Part shown: positions 30,301 through 39,653 of the stretch, piece after piece
How the letters are laid out: each line of letters opens with the position of its first letter
How positions within the stretch are numbered: position 1 is the stretch's first letter
Source of the DNA: Humidesulfovibrio sp.
GTDB lineage: Bacteria; Desulfobacterota; Desulfovibrionia; Desulfovibrionales; Desulfovibrionaceae
Length of the DNA: 64,000 bases
Direction: 5' to 3'
Assembly: GCF_030689645.1 (NCBI RefSeq)
Contig: NZ_JAUYFU010000024.1
Location: forward strand, 145,343-209,342
Translations under genes and position numbers: made by a program
The notes under the pieces: model-generated
Databases searched by the model: none
What the model saw: only the letters and a program-made list of their open reading frames with translations
Told to the model about the DNA's origin: nothing

Positions 30301-32518
30301 CTGCTCCCCGACAATGGAGCTTGGTATCGACATCTCGGACTTGAACGTGGTGAACCTCAGGAATGTGCCGCCTACACCCGCGAACTATGCTCAGCGGAGT
30401 GGCCGTGCTGGCAGAGGTGGACAGCCCGCGCTGGTGTTCACCTACTGCACCACGGGTAGTCCCCACGATCAGTATTTCTTCAAGCGCCCGACGAAAATGG
30501 TGGCGGGAAGCGTCACTCCGCCCCGGCTGGACTTGACGAATGAAGACCTTGTCCGCGCTCACATGCAGGCCATTTGGCTTGCGGAGTCGGACCTCGACCT
30601 CAAGAAATCACTCAGGGACATCCTGGACCTTGGTAGTGACCAGCAGCAGTATCCTTTTCTGCCCTCTGTTTTGGAGAAGCTCACTGCCACTGATCCGAAG
30701 AAGCGAGCTTTGACTCGAGCGAAAGAGGTGCTGGCGACCATCAAGGGCGATCTGAGTTTGGTGGACTGGTACGATGACAAGTGGCTGGACGGAGTTTTTG
30801 CCCATGTCGGGAAGAGGTTCAACCAGGCCTGTGATCGTTGGCGTGGCCTCTATCGTTCAGCACTGGCTCAGGCGCACGAGCAGGACGCAGTCATTCGCGA
30901 CGCCACGAGGTCGCACGATGAAAAGGCGCGGGCCAAGCGTCAGCGGCAAGAGGCTGAATCACAGCTTGCCCTGTTGACGGACGTGGACAGCATCCAGCAG
31001 TCTGATTTCTACTGCTATCGCTATTTCGCCAGCGAGGGTTTCCTGCCGGGGTACAACTTCCCCAGGTTGCCACTCTCGGCCTTCATCCCCGCTCGTAAGA
31101 CCAAGCAGCGGGACGAGTACCTCTCACGCCCCAGGTTCCTTGCCATTTCGGAGTTTGGGCCGAGGGCTGTGCTCTACCATGAAGGGGCCAGATACGTGAT
31201 CCACAAGGTCATCATGCCGGTGAGCGAAGAGGAACCGTTGCTGACCAAGGCGAAGATTTGCCCCCTCTGTGGTTACCTCCACAACTGTCCGGACACTGGC
31301 GGCCCAGATTTGTGCGAGCAGTGCGAGAATCCCTTAAACCTCCCTCTTGGCCCTCTCTTCCGTATGCAGAACGTGGCCACGCGGAGGCGGGACAAGATCA
31401 ACTCCGATGAAGAAGAGCGGATGCGTTACGGGTTCGACTTGGTTACCACTGTTAGGTTTGATGAACAGGACGGGACACCGACGTTTCGGCACGGGAGCGT
31501 CACCGGCGACAAGGGTGAGGTCGCCAGCTTGACCTACGGCCATGGCGCAACCCTGTGGCGTATCAACATGGGATGGAGCAGGCGCAAGAACAAGGACGAG
31601 CACGGCTTTGTACTGGATATGGACAAGGGGCTGTGGTCCAAGAATAACGCCGATCAGGACGATGACGACACCGATCCGATGACCAGCAATACCCAACGGG
31701 TCATCCCCTATGTGGCGGATAGGCGCAACAGCCTGATCCTGGAGCCGAAAAGAGCTTTGAACATTGAGTTCATGGCGGCGCTCCAGGCGGCCCTAAAGAG
31801 AGCCATAGAGATCAAGTACCAGCTTGAAAGCATGGAGTTGGCCGTAGAACCGCTGCCAAAATCCACCGACAGGCGGACCATCCTCTTCTACGAATCAGCA
31901 GAAGGTGGGGCAGGAGTGCTCCGCAGACTTCTTGACGGGCCTCAGGATCTTGCTGAAGTGGCTCGGCTGGCATTGGAGATTTGTCACTTCGATCCGGACA
32001 CTGGCGAAGACAGGAGACGGCCTCCTGGAGCCTCGGAGGACTGCGAGGCAGCCTGCTATGACTGCCTGCTGAATTATGCCAACCAGAGGGACCATGGGCT
32101 GCTTGACCGGCAGTTGGTAAAGGACTTCCTCATGGATTTGGCCCAGGCGACTGTGTCCTCATCCCCTGGCCCCAAGCCGAGGGAGAAGCATCTGGACGAT
32201 CTTCTCAAGCTGGCTGGGGTAAAGCTTGAGCGGGATTGGCTCGAGTTCTTAGAGGCGAGAGGTCTCAAGCTGCCAAGCCATGCCCAGCACAGCATCTCTG
32301 AGTGCCACACCCAACCTGATTTCTTCTATGAGAATCACGGCGCGGTCATCTACATCGATGGTCATGTACACACCCATTCCGACGTTCAGGCCAAAGACGC
32401 CACGCAAGAGGCTTGTCTTGCCAACGCCGGCTATCTGGTCATCCGCTTCTCTGGCGATGTTTCCAAGTGGGCAGGCATTATCTCGAACCACCAATCCATC
32501 TTTGGGAAGATCAAATGA
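27335..32518 (+). CDS. Large superfamily-2 helicase with DUF1998-like C-terminal region and a terminal nuclease-like domain; DISARM DrmA/DrmB-like or Druantia DruE-like
   Basis: Walker A TTGTGSGKSLAYILP; DELH box; CICPLCGYLHNC...LCEQCENPL zinc motif; EGGAGVLRRLL and CEAACYDCLLNYANQRDHGLLDRQLV typical of DUF1998; C-terminal QPDFFYENHGAVIYIDGHVHTHSDVQAKDATQEACLANAGYLVIRF. Confidence 0.82.
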   Translation: MNIFEFRENLISDYASYIKSFRTIRDSRIDQEVTQKIEEGVLWPDPLIQLNPSYAPGKSVPDLVAEKLLHPEAEKIFRKGKDKGAGTPVRLYTHQEAAVRTARGGHNYVLTTGTGSGKSLAYILPIVDFVLRNGSGKGIKAIIIYPMNALANSQHGELEKFLCQGYPDGKPLVTFRRYTGQESETERQEIITSPPDIILTNYVMLELMLTRPRERELIKAAVGLKFLVLDELHTYRGRQGADVAMLVRRVRDRLAGGELQCVGTSATLGGEGTFEQQRVEVAGVASKLFGADVAPEHVIGETLLRTTPYRGEDDPTFIKDLTERVSEPSRPFPVLYDAFVRDPLCCWIESTLGIQKESGTDRLVRATPKGVDGKDGAAAMLSKLTGLVEETCSLAIKAALLGGTQCEANPVTGFKPFAFRLHQFISRGDAVYASPESIEQRHITLNGQKFVPGSRERVLFPVVFCRECGQEYYSVNKTKNAETRETCFEARDYKDQLPDGESVPGFLFISEDSSWPVDASEVVERVPEDWVEEKNDKRRLKSTVKDRVPEAIRVAASGVASKDGVDAAFVPAPFRFCLQCGVAYDARQRADSSKLSSLATGGRSTATTVLGLSTVKLLRAEADLEDEAKKLLSFTDNRQDASLQAGHFNDFIEVSMLRSALYRAALDAGPDGISHDELAPRVFNALGLDPEEYSTLTGEASEIQLINAGKALRNVLGYRLYNDLKRGWRVTSPNLEQCGLLGIDYPALSSICGNATAWGSCHAALSSADVATRIHVCKVLLDYFRRNLAVKVDYLDSAHQEAIQQQSYQYLIEPWGLDEAEQKKMEHAAVLYPRGIRPKEYQGYVYLSPRGGFGQFLGRKNTFPAYSERIKMGELSGIFANLLTILTEGGLLEVVRPPRKPDEVPGFQLRAAAIVWKAGDGSQAYHDPIRVPHISDTGLRTNPFFVDFYKFVAFGLKGYTAREHTAQVPYSLREEREEAFRKARLPILFCSPTMELGIDISDLNVVNLRNVPPTPANYAQRSGRAGRGGQPALVFTYCTTGSPHDQYFFKRPTKMVAGSVTPPRLDLTNEDLVRAHMQAIWLAESDLDLKKSLRDILDLGSDQQQYPFLPSVLEKLTATDPKKRALTRAKEVLATIKGDLSLVDWYDDKWLDGVFAHVGKRFNQACDRWRGLYRSALAQAHEQDAVIRDATRSHDEKARAKRQRQEAESQLALLTDVDSIQQSDFYCYRYFASEGFLPGYNFPRLPLSAFIPARKTKQRDEYLSRPRFLAISEFGPRAVLYHEGARYVIHKVIMPVSEEEPLLTKAKICPLCGYLHNCPDTGGPDLCEQCENPLNLPLGPLFRMQNVATRRRDKINSDEEERMRYGFDLVTTVRFDEQDGTPTFRHGSVTGDKGEVASLTYGHGATLWRINMGWSRRKNKDEHGFVLDMDKGLWSKNNADQDDDDTDPMTSNTQRVIPYVADRRNSLILEPKRALNIEFMAALQAALKRAIEIKYQLESMELAVEPLPKSTDRRTILFYESAEGGAGVLRRLLDGPQDLAEVARLALEICHFDPDTGEDRRRPPGASEDCEAACYDCLLNYANQRDHGLLDRQLVKDFLMDLAQATVSSSPGPKPREKHLDDLLKLAGVKLERDWLEFLEARGLKLPSHAQHSISECHTQPDFFYENHGAVIYIDGHVHTHSDVQAKDATQEACLANAGYLVIRFSGDVSKWAGIISNHQSIFGKIK

Positions 32519-35364
32519 GCTACGCCGTTGGTTCACTCGTTAAGGCCAGGAATCGGGAGTGGGTGGTGCTCCCTGAGTCCTCTGACGAATTGTTGGTCCT
32601 GAGGCCTCTCGGAGGAACGGACAAGGAGATCGCTGGAGTTCACCCTGGCCTGGAACCTGTGGGGCCAGCCCAGTTTGATCCACCAGATCCCAGCAAGCCC
32701 GGTGATTTCATCACGTCCAGATTGCTGCGAGACGCGGTGCGCCTGGGGTTCCGTTCCAGTGCAGGTCCGTTCCGTTCTTTTGGCAAGATTGCCGTGGAGC
32801 CGCGCCCATACCAACTTGTGCCGCTGCTCATGGCCCTCAAGCTCGATCCGGTCCGCATCCTGGTGTCAGACGACGTAGGCATCGGGAAAACCATTGAGGC
32901 TTCCCTCATCGCCAGGGAACTTCTGGATCGTGGAGAGGTCCAACGGCTCGCAGTCCTTTGCCCTCCCCACCTTGCTGAGCAGTGGCAGGGCGAACTGCGT
33001 GAGAAGTTCAACATCGAGGTTGTGTTGATTCTGCCCTCCACCGCGAGGAGCCTGGAAAGGCATTGCAGGCCCGACGAGTCCTTGTTTGAGCGGTATCCCT
33101 ATTCCGTGGTCTCTCTGGACTACATCAAAACCGACCACCGCCGTGATGAGTTCCTCCGGACCTGCCCGGAACTGGTCATCATCGATGAGGCCCACACCTG
33201 CGCATGGAGCGGAGAAGGGCGTGGTGTCCGCCATCAGCGCCACCGGCTCATTAAGGACCTAGCCGACAAGCCCGATCAACACATGGTTTTGGTGACGGCC
33301 ACGCCACATAGCGGCAAGGATGTCGCGTTCCGTTCGCTCTTGTCACTGCTCAATCCGGATTTCAAAGACTTGCCAGAAGACCTTGCTGGCCCTGCGCAAG
33401 AACAGAACCGGCGCAAGTTGGCGGCCCACTTCATTCAGCGGAAACGCGCTGATATCAAACACTTTCTCTCAACAGATACCCCCTTCCCAGACAGGGAAGA
33501 ACGAGAACTCCAGTACCGCTTGTCGCCGAACTACAAGAAGCTTTTCGACAAGGTGCTGGAATATGCCCGCGAGACTGTCCAGGCCGGGGCGGCGGAAGGC
33601 AGGCACAGACAGCGGGTCCGCTGGTGGTCTGTTTTGGGCCTGCTGAGGTCTCTGGCCTCCAGCCCTGCCGCTGCTGCTGCCACGCTTCGCAGTCGTGCCA
33701 GCGTTGCGGACACAGAGAGCGCTGAAGAAGCTGACCAGCTTGGGCGGCAGACGGTGCTGGACCTGATGGACGAAGAGGGTGGTGATGCCCTGGACGTGGC
33801 CCCAGGCAGCGATGTCTATGTGGATGATGAGAACGTTCAGGTGCGCAGGCGGCTCTTGCAGATGGCCCGCGAGGCTGATGCCCTTTTGGGAGCTGAGGAC
33901 CAGAAGCTGAAGACGATTCTGTCTGAGGTGAAGAAGCTGCTGGACGAGGGGTTCCATCCCATCGTGTTCTGTCGCTTCATCCCAACGGCGGACTACGTGG
34001 CAGATGAGTTTGGACGGAAGCTCAATGGCGTCGTGGTTGACTCGGTCACGGGCATGCTCCCACCGGCGGAACGCGAGGAGCGTGTTCTCGCCCTGTCCAA
34101 GGCCCCCAAGCGGGTCCTCGTCTGCACCGACTGCCTCAGTGAAGGCATCAACCTCCAAGAACATTTCGATGCTGTCATCCATTATGACTTGTCGTGGAAC
34201 CCGACTCGCCATGAGCAGCGGGAAGGCCGTGTGGACCGCTTTGGCCAGCCCAAGCCTGTCGTTCGCATCCTGACGTATTTCGGCGTCGATAATCAGATCG
34301 ACGGCTTCATCATCGACGTCCTCATCAAGAAGCACAAGAACATAAAGAACGACCTTGGTATTTCCGTTCCGGTTCCAGTCGAGAGTGACGCTGTGGTCCA
34401 GGCCATCTTTGAGGGCTTGCTACTGCGTGGCGGTGCGGCCCAATCTCAAGGGCAGCGTAGCCTCTTCCTGCCGGGCATTGAGGAACTCATCAAACCCAAA
34501 GCCGATGCTCTGTATGCCGAGTGGGAGAATGCCTCCCAGCGGGAAAAGAGAACCCGTACCATGTTTGCTCAGGAGGTCATCAAGACCGAAGAGGTGGCCA
34601 AGGAACTGGATGCCATGCGCTCAGCCATCGGCTCTGGCGTGGAAGTGGAGCGCTTCACCCGCGAGGCGCTTCAGGCGCTGGGAGCCATCGTCTCCATGGC
34701 AGGCCCCAGCCTGAGCGTTGACTTGAAAGGCACGCCTCAAGCGCTCAAAGATGCGCTCCCCGTTGACGATATCCTAAAGGCCCGGTTCGCCATGCCGGTG
34801 CAGGACGATGAGACCTACCTGCACCGCACGCACAACTTTGTGGAGAGCTTGGCCGCTTTCATCATGGACACGGCGCTTGATCCCATCCAGGAAGGCGTGG
34901 CTAAACGCTGTGGAGCTATCCGCACCAGGGCGGTGATGACTCGCACCACGATTCTGATGGTGCGGTTCCGCTACCACATCATCACGCGCAAGGATGGGGT
35001 CGAGACGCCGCTCTTGGCTGAGGACTGCCGCCTGCTGGGTTTTGAAGGGTCTCCTGATGCAATGACTTGGATTCCTGAGGCGGAGGCCGAGAAGCTGCTG
35101 CTGACGATACCAGATGCCAGTGTGCCGCCTGACACGGCCAGGGGCTTTCTCACGCCCATCCTCGAAGGCTTCGGTGCCGTCTGGCCCGAGTTGGAGAAGA
35201 TCGCCATGAGCCGGGGTGACGAGCTGCTGGCCGCCCACAGGCGCGTTCGCACGGAGAGCCGCCACAAGGGCGTCTCCTACGCCATAGAGCCACAGTTGCC
35301 ACCTGACGTGCTGGGCCTCTACGTCTTCATGCCGGTTCCCCGGCAGGCGGGAGGTGCCGCATGA
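32515..35364 (+). CDS. SNF2-family helicase, DrmD-like
   Basis: EPRPYQLVPLLMALKLDPVRILVSDDVGIGKTIEASLIARELL; IIDEAHTCA; LVTATPHSGKD; HEQREGRVDRFGQPK; ATGA overlap with upstream helicase. Confidence 0.85.
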   Translation: MSYAVGSLVKARNREWVVLPESSDELLVLRPLGGTDKEIAGVHPGLEPVGPAQFDPPDPSKPGDFITSRLLRDAVRLGFRSSAGPFRSFGKIAVEPRPYQLVPLLMALKLDPVRILVSDDVGIGKTIEASLIARELLDRGEVQRLAVLCPPHLAEQWQGELREKFNIEVVLILPSTARSLERHCRPDESLFERYPYSVVSLDYIKTDHRRDEFLRTCPELVIIDEAHTCAWSGEGRGVRHQRHRLIKDLADKPDQHMVLVTATPHSGKDVAFRSLLSLLNPDFKDLPEDLAGPAQEQNRRKLAAHFIQRKRADIKHFLSTDTPFPDREERELQYRLSPNYKKLFDKVLEYARETVQAGAAEGRHRQRVRWWSVLGLLRSLASSPAAAAATLRSRASVADTESAEEADQLGRQTVLDLMDEEGGDALDVAPGSDVYVDDENVQVRRRLLQMAREADALLGAEDQKLKTILSEVKKLLDEGFHPIVFCRFIPTADYVADEFGRKLNGVVVDSVTGMLPPAEREERVLALSKAPKRVLVCTDCLSEGINLQEHFDAVIHYDLSWNPTRHEQREGRVDRFGQPKPVVRILTYFGVDNQIDGFIIDVLIKKHKNIKNDLGISVPVPVESDAVVQAIFEGLLLRGGAAQSQGQRSLFLPGIEELIKPKADALYAEWENASQREKRTRTMFAQEVIKTEEVAKELDAMRSAIGSGVEVERFTREALQALGAIVSMAGPSLSVDLKGTPQALKDALPVDDILKARFAMPVQDDETYLHRTHNFVESLAAFIMDTALDPIQEGVAKRCGAIRTRAVMTRTTILMVRFRYHIITRKDGVETPLLAEDCRLLGFEGSPDAMTWIPEAEAEKLLLTIPDASVPPDTARGFLTPILEGFGAVWPELEKIAMSRGDELLAAHRRVRTESRHKGVSYAIEPQLPPDVLGLYVFMPVPRQAGGAA

Positions 35365-38300
35365 TCATCAAGAAGTCCCGCGACATCTTCGCCACCGTCA
35401 CAACCGAAGGTTCGGCCTTGCCCCCGGACATCCTCCAGCGGGTTGCGGACCTGGATCGGGAACTGCCCGGCCTGACGCCTGCGGATTACCACCTAGACGG
35501 GGAGAAGCTCTCCGAGGCCACCAATAGGGCCTGGAACAGGCTGCTGGCCGCCTGGGGCAGCTTCAAGGCCGTCCGCGATGCGATCCCCGGAGACAAGCCC
35601 GGCACCTCCGAGACCCGCGAGAAGTGGCTCCTGCCCCTCTTCAACGAGCTGGGCTATGGCCGCTTGCTCGGGGCCAAGGCAATTGAACTGGGCGGCAAGT
35701 CCTATTCCATCTCCCATGGCTGGGGCAGCACGCCCATTCATCTGCTCGGCTGCAACGTCCCCCTGGACAAGAAAACCAAAGGCATTCAAGGCGCAACCGT
35801 CGCCGCACCCCACGGTCTGGTCCAGGAACTCCTGAACCGCTCAGACGACCACCTCTGGGCCTTTGTCACCAACGGCCTCAAGCTGCGCATCCTGCGCGAC
35901 AACATCAGCTTCACCCGTCAGGCCTATGTCGAGTTCGACCTTGAGGCCATGATGGAAGGCCAGGTCTACCCGGACTTCCGTCTCCTGTGGCTGGTGTGCC
36001 ACCAGTCTCGTGTGGAAGCAGATAGCCCTGAGGACTGCTTCCTTGAGCAGTGGTCCAAGGCCGCTCGAGACATCGGTTCCCGCGTGCTGGAGCATCTCCG
36101 TAACGGAGTTGAATCCGCCATCAACGAACTTGGTGCTGGCTTCCTGGACCACTCGTCCAACTTGGACATGAAGGGAAAACTCCGTTCTGGGGCCTTGGAC
36201 AAGCAGGATTACTTCCGCCAGTTGCTCCGCTTGATCTACCGCCTGCTGTTCCTCTTTGTCTCCGAGGACCGGGGCCTGCTGCACAAGGACCCATCGTCCA
36301 AACAGGCCGAGGTGTTCCTCAAGTTCTATTCCACGGCCCGGCTGCGCCGTCTGGCCGCCACCCTGCGTGGCAGCCGTCACGATGACATCTACGAGAGCCT
36401 GCGCCTTGTCATGCAGCGCCTGGGCAGCGATGAGGGTTGCCAGGAGCTTGGGCTGGCCCCGCTGGGCAGCATGCTCTTCTCCAGCGCAGCCATGCCCGAC
36501 ATTGAAGCCTGCCGCATCAGCAATGAGGCGCTGCTCTCCGCTGTGCGTCATCTGGCCACCATCAGCGGGCCAGAGGGCCTGCGCCCGGTGGACTTCAAGA
36601 ACCTTGGCGCGGAGGAACTGGGCAGCATTTACGAGTCCCTGCTGGAACTGCATCCCAACATGGACGATGGCTTCAAGCTCGAGACCGCCGCAGGCCACGA
36701 GCGCAAGACCACGGGCAGCTACTACACCCCGGAGAGCCTCATCCAGAGCCTGCTGGACACGGCCCTTGATCCGGTGCTGGCCGAGGCCCGCAAGGCCGTG
36801 AATCCTGAGCAGGCCATCCTGGACCTCAAGGTGTGCGATCCGGCATGCGGCAGCGGTCACTTCCTGCTGGCCGCCGCCAACCGCATGGCCAAGGCCTTGG
36901 CCGCTGCCCGCACGGGTGAGGACGAGCCTGCGCCGGAGGCTGTGCGTGAGGCCAAGCGAGCCATCATCAGCCGCTGTATCTACGGCGTGGATTTGAACCC
37001 CATGGCTGTGGAGCTGTGCAAGGTGAACCTCTGGCTGGAGTCCATGGACCCTGGCAAGCCGCTGTCCTTTTTGGACAGCCACGTCCAGTGCGGCAACAGC
37101 CTGCTTGGGGCTACGCCCGCCTTGCTGCGAGCTGGCATTCCGGACGAGGCCTTCAGCCCCATAGAGGGTGACGAGAAGGAACGCTGCCAAGCAGCCAAGA
37201 AGAGTAACAAGGAACAGCGCAAGGACCATGTGGCACGGTTGAAGCGCTCGGGCCTGATGCCCTACACCGAGGAACCATTCATCCAACTCGGAAACCTCGC
37301 CGCGTCCGTGCAGGAGTTCATGCGCATCGACGACTCCACCATCGAGGGTGTCCGTTCGCGCCAGCGCATGTGGGAGGCGCTGGCCAGCGGCAGCGGCTAC
37401 CGCTTTGGCCGAATGTGGGCGGATGCTTGGTGCGCGGCTTTTGTGTGGAAGAAGATCAAGGCCCCGACTGGCGAGGCGTTCTATCCCATCACCGAGGACG
37501 TTTTCCGGCGCATCGAGAAGAATCCGTTCAGCATCCCCGACTGGATGCAGAAGGAGATTGAGCGCCTGTCCCGGCAGTACCAGTTCTTCCACTGGCACCT
37601 GGCCTTCCCGGAGGTCTTCCGCTTGCCTGAAAAGGGGCAGGCCCCGAAAAGCCCGCAGGCTGGTTGGGACGGCGGGTTTGATGTGGTTCTCGGCAATCCA
37701 CCGTGGGAGCGCATCAAGATTCAGGAAAAGGAGTGGTTCGCGAGCAAGCGCCCTGACATCGCCAATGCCCGCAATGCCGCAGAGCGCCAGAGGCTCATCC
37801 GAGAGCTTGCCCAGACCGACCCGGAGTTGCTGAACGGCTTCAACGAAGACAAGCGCAAAGCTGAAGGGGAAAGTCACCTACTGCGTAATGCGGGGAGTTA
37901 CCCGCTTTGTGGTCGGGGTGATATCAACACGTACAGCATTTTCACTGAGCTAGGCCGGTTCGTCCTGTCTTCCATTGGCCGCCTTGGCTGCATCGTCCCG
38001 TCTGGCATTGCCTTCGATGACACAACGAAGTTCTTCTTCCAAGATATCGTTGAAAGGCAGAGCTTGGTGTCCCTGTATGACTTTGAGAATAGGAACATCT
38101 TCCCGTCAGTGCATAGCAGCTACAAATTCTGTCTGCTCACCCTGGCGGGTGCGAACCGGCCAGCCAAGAGCGGGGCGGATTTTGCCTTCTTCCTGCACGA
38201 CGTGGCGGAGATTCGCGAAGAGGAACGCAGGTTCAAGCTCACCGCCGAGGACATCACACTCATCAACCCCAACAGTCGTACATGTCCTATCTTCCGCTCC

Positions 38301-39608
38301 AAGCGCGATGCCGAAATCACCAAAGGTATCTACCGTCGCGTGCCGGTCCTCATCCGCGAGGCCACGGAGAAAGAGCCGGGGAAAAATCCCTGGGGACTTA
38401 GCTTTATGGCGATGTTGCATATGGCCAATGACTCTGGAGTGTTTAAGATTCGCCAGGAGCTTGAGCAGGCCGGTTGGACGCTGCATGGCAATTGCTTTGT
38501 GAAAGATGGTGAGGCTTGTCTGCCTCTTTACGAAGCGAAGATGGTCCATCACTACGACCACCGCTGGGCCACCTACGAGCTGGATGGCAGCACCAGGAAC
38601 GTGACTCTTGAGGAGAAGCAGGACCCAAACTTCGTAATACTGCCTCGCTACTGGGTGCATGAGTGGGAGGTGGCGAAGCGGGCCAGCCGCAGCCCGGACG
38701 TGGTCATCAAGGCCCTTGTGGATGCTGAGCGCAACGACGGTGATGCTGAACGCAAGCTTGTGGTCAATGTCCTGGCCATGTGGTTGGCGGGCTACCATCT
38801 GAACCATGGCGACAAGGAACTTGGCAACAAGCTTTTGGCCGCAACACAGCCCCGCACGACGAGCCTCATTGCCTCCACCACGGGCTGGGTGGCTGTCCAG
38901 GCCATGGAGGAAGAATACCCCCTGACGCCGGGCGAGGCCGAGCAGATTAAACAGGCGCTGACAGGCGATGTCATTCAACAGGGACGGGACTTGGTCCTCA
39001 GCCGCACGCCGAAGTGGTTTATGGGCTGGCGGGATATCTGTCGCAGCACAGACGAGCGGACGGTGATCCCCGGCATTACACCGGCAGCGGCATTCGGCGA
39101 TACATTTTTACTCATGTTCCCTGCGGAGAATACCCGCGAACTCTCGCCCATTTTGGCCTCATCATTGACCTCATTCGCCTTGGACTATGCGGCGAGGCAG
39201 AAGGTTGGCGGGACACACTTAAAGTATCATGTGTTCAAGCAAATTCCTGTCCTTCCCCCCAGCCAGTTCAAGATAGCTACGCCGTGGGCTGCGCATGAAC
39301 CGCTTCAGGATTGGATTCAGACCAGAGCGAGGGCGCTTTATGCGTCCGACTACCAGATGTCTGAGTTGCTGAAGACAGCGTACCAGCCGCGCAGCCCTGA
39401 AGAGCGTTTCGCCATCCGCTGTGAACTCGACGCTGCGTTCTTGCACCTCTACGGCATCACCCGTGAGGACGTGGACTACATCATGGACACCTTCCCCATC
39501 GTGAAGCGCAAAGACGAGGCCGCCTTCGGCTGTTACCGGACCAAGGAGATGATCCTGGAGAAGTATGACGAGATGGCTGTCGCGATGAGGACACTGACGC
39601 AACACTAA
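35361..39608 (+). CDS. Eco57I-like N6-adenine DNA methyltransferase (DrmMI/type IIG-like)
   Basis: Motif I LKVCDPACGSGHFLLAAANRMAK; motif IV FDVVLGNPPWERI; 1415 aa; ATGA overlap with SNF2 gene. Confidence 0.9.
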   Translation: MIIKKSRDIFATVTTEGSALPPDILQRVADLDRELPGLTPADYHLDGEKLSEATNRAWNRLLAAWGSFKAVRDAIPGDKPGTSETREKWLLPLFNELGYGRLLGAKAIELGGKSYSISHGWGSTPIHLLGCNVPLDKKTKGIQGATVAAPHGLVQELLNRSDDHLWAFVTNGLKLRILRDNISFTRQAYVEFDLEAMMEGQVYPDFRLLWLVCHQSRVEADSPEDCFLEQWSKAARDIGSRVLEHLRNGVESAINELGAGFLDHSSNLDMKGKLRSGALDKQDYFRQLLRLIYRLLFLFVSEDRGLLHKDPSSKQAEVFLKFYSTARLRRLAATLRGSRHDDIYESLRLVMQRLGSDEGCQELGLAPLGSMLFSSAAMPDIEACRISNEALLSAVRHLATISGPEGLRPVDFKNLGAEELGSIYESLLELHPNMDDGFKLETAAGHERKTTGSYYTPESLIQSLLDTALDPVLAEARKAVNPEQAILDLKVCDPACGSGHFLLAAANRMAKALAAARTGEDEPAPEAVREAKRAIISRCIYGVDLNPMAVELCKVNLWLESMDPGKPLSFLDSHVQCGNSLLGATPALLRAGIPDEAFSPIEGDEKERCQAAKKSNKEQRKDHVARLKRSGLMPYTEEPFIQLGNLAASVQEFMRIDDSTIEGVRSRQRMWEALASGSGYRFGRMWADAWCAAFVWKKIKAPTGEAFYPITEDVFRRIEKNPFSIPDWMQKEIERLSRQYQFFHWHLAFPEVFRLPEKGQAPKSPQAGWDGGFDVVLGNPPWERIKIQEKEWFASKRPDIANARNAAERQRLIRELAQTDPELLNGFNEDKRKAEGESHLLRNAGSYPLCGRGDINTYSIFTELGRFVLSSIGRLGCIVPSGIAFDDTTKFFFQDIVERQSLVSLYDFENRNIFPSVHSSYKFCLLTLAGANRPAKSGADFAFFLHDVAEIREEERRFKLTAEDITLINPNSRTCPIFRSKRDAEITKGIYRRVPVLIREATEKEPGKNPWGLSFMAMLHMANDSGVFKIRQELEQAGWTLHGNCFVKDGEACLPLYEAKMVHHYDHRWATYELDGSTRNVTLEEKQDPNFVILPRYWVHEWEVAKRASRSPDVVIKALVDAERNDGDAERKLVVNVLAMWLAGYHLNHGDKELGNKLLAATQPRTTSLIASTTGWVAVQAMEEEYPLTPGEAEQIKQALTGDVIQQGRDLVLSRTPKWFMGWRDICRSTDERTVIPGITPAAAFGDTFLLMFPAENTRELSPILASSLTSFALDYAARQKVGGTHLKYHVFKQIPVLPPSQFKIATPWAAHEPLQDWIQTRARALYASDYQMSELLKTAYQPRSPEERFAIRCELDAAFLHLYGITREDVDYIMDTFPIVKRKDEAAFGCYRTKEMILEKYDEMAVAMRTLTQH

Positions 39609-39653
39609 CGCCGCTTCCCAGGCATTCTTGCATGAGAAGTCCACGGAGGGCGC

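Noticed and set aside
35841-37877. 678-aa minus-strand ORF opposite the methylase
   Set aside because: Shadow ORF of a GC-rich coding gene; low-complexity His/Leu/Gly/Gln-rich translation and no recognisable domain, while the plus strand has clear MTase motifs.
27335-39608. Calling this locus a complete canonical DISARM, BREX or Druantia system
   Set aside because: No separate drmB or PLD (drmC) gene, no pglZ/brxC/brxL-like genes and no druantia partner genes are visible; only the helicase and methylase resemblance is supported.
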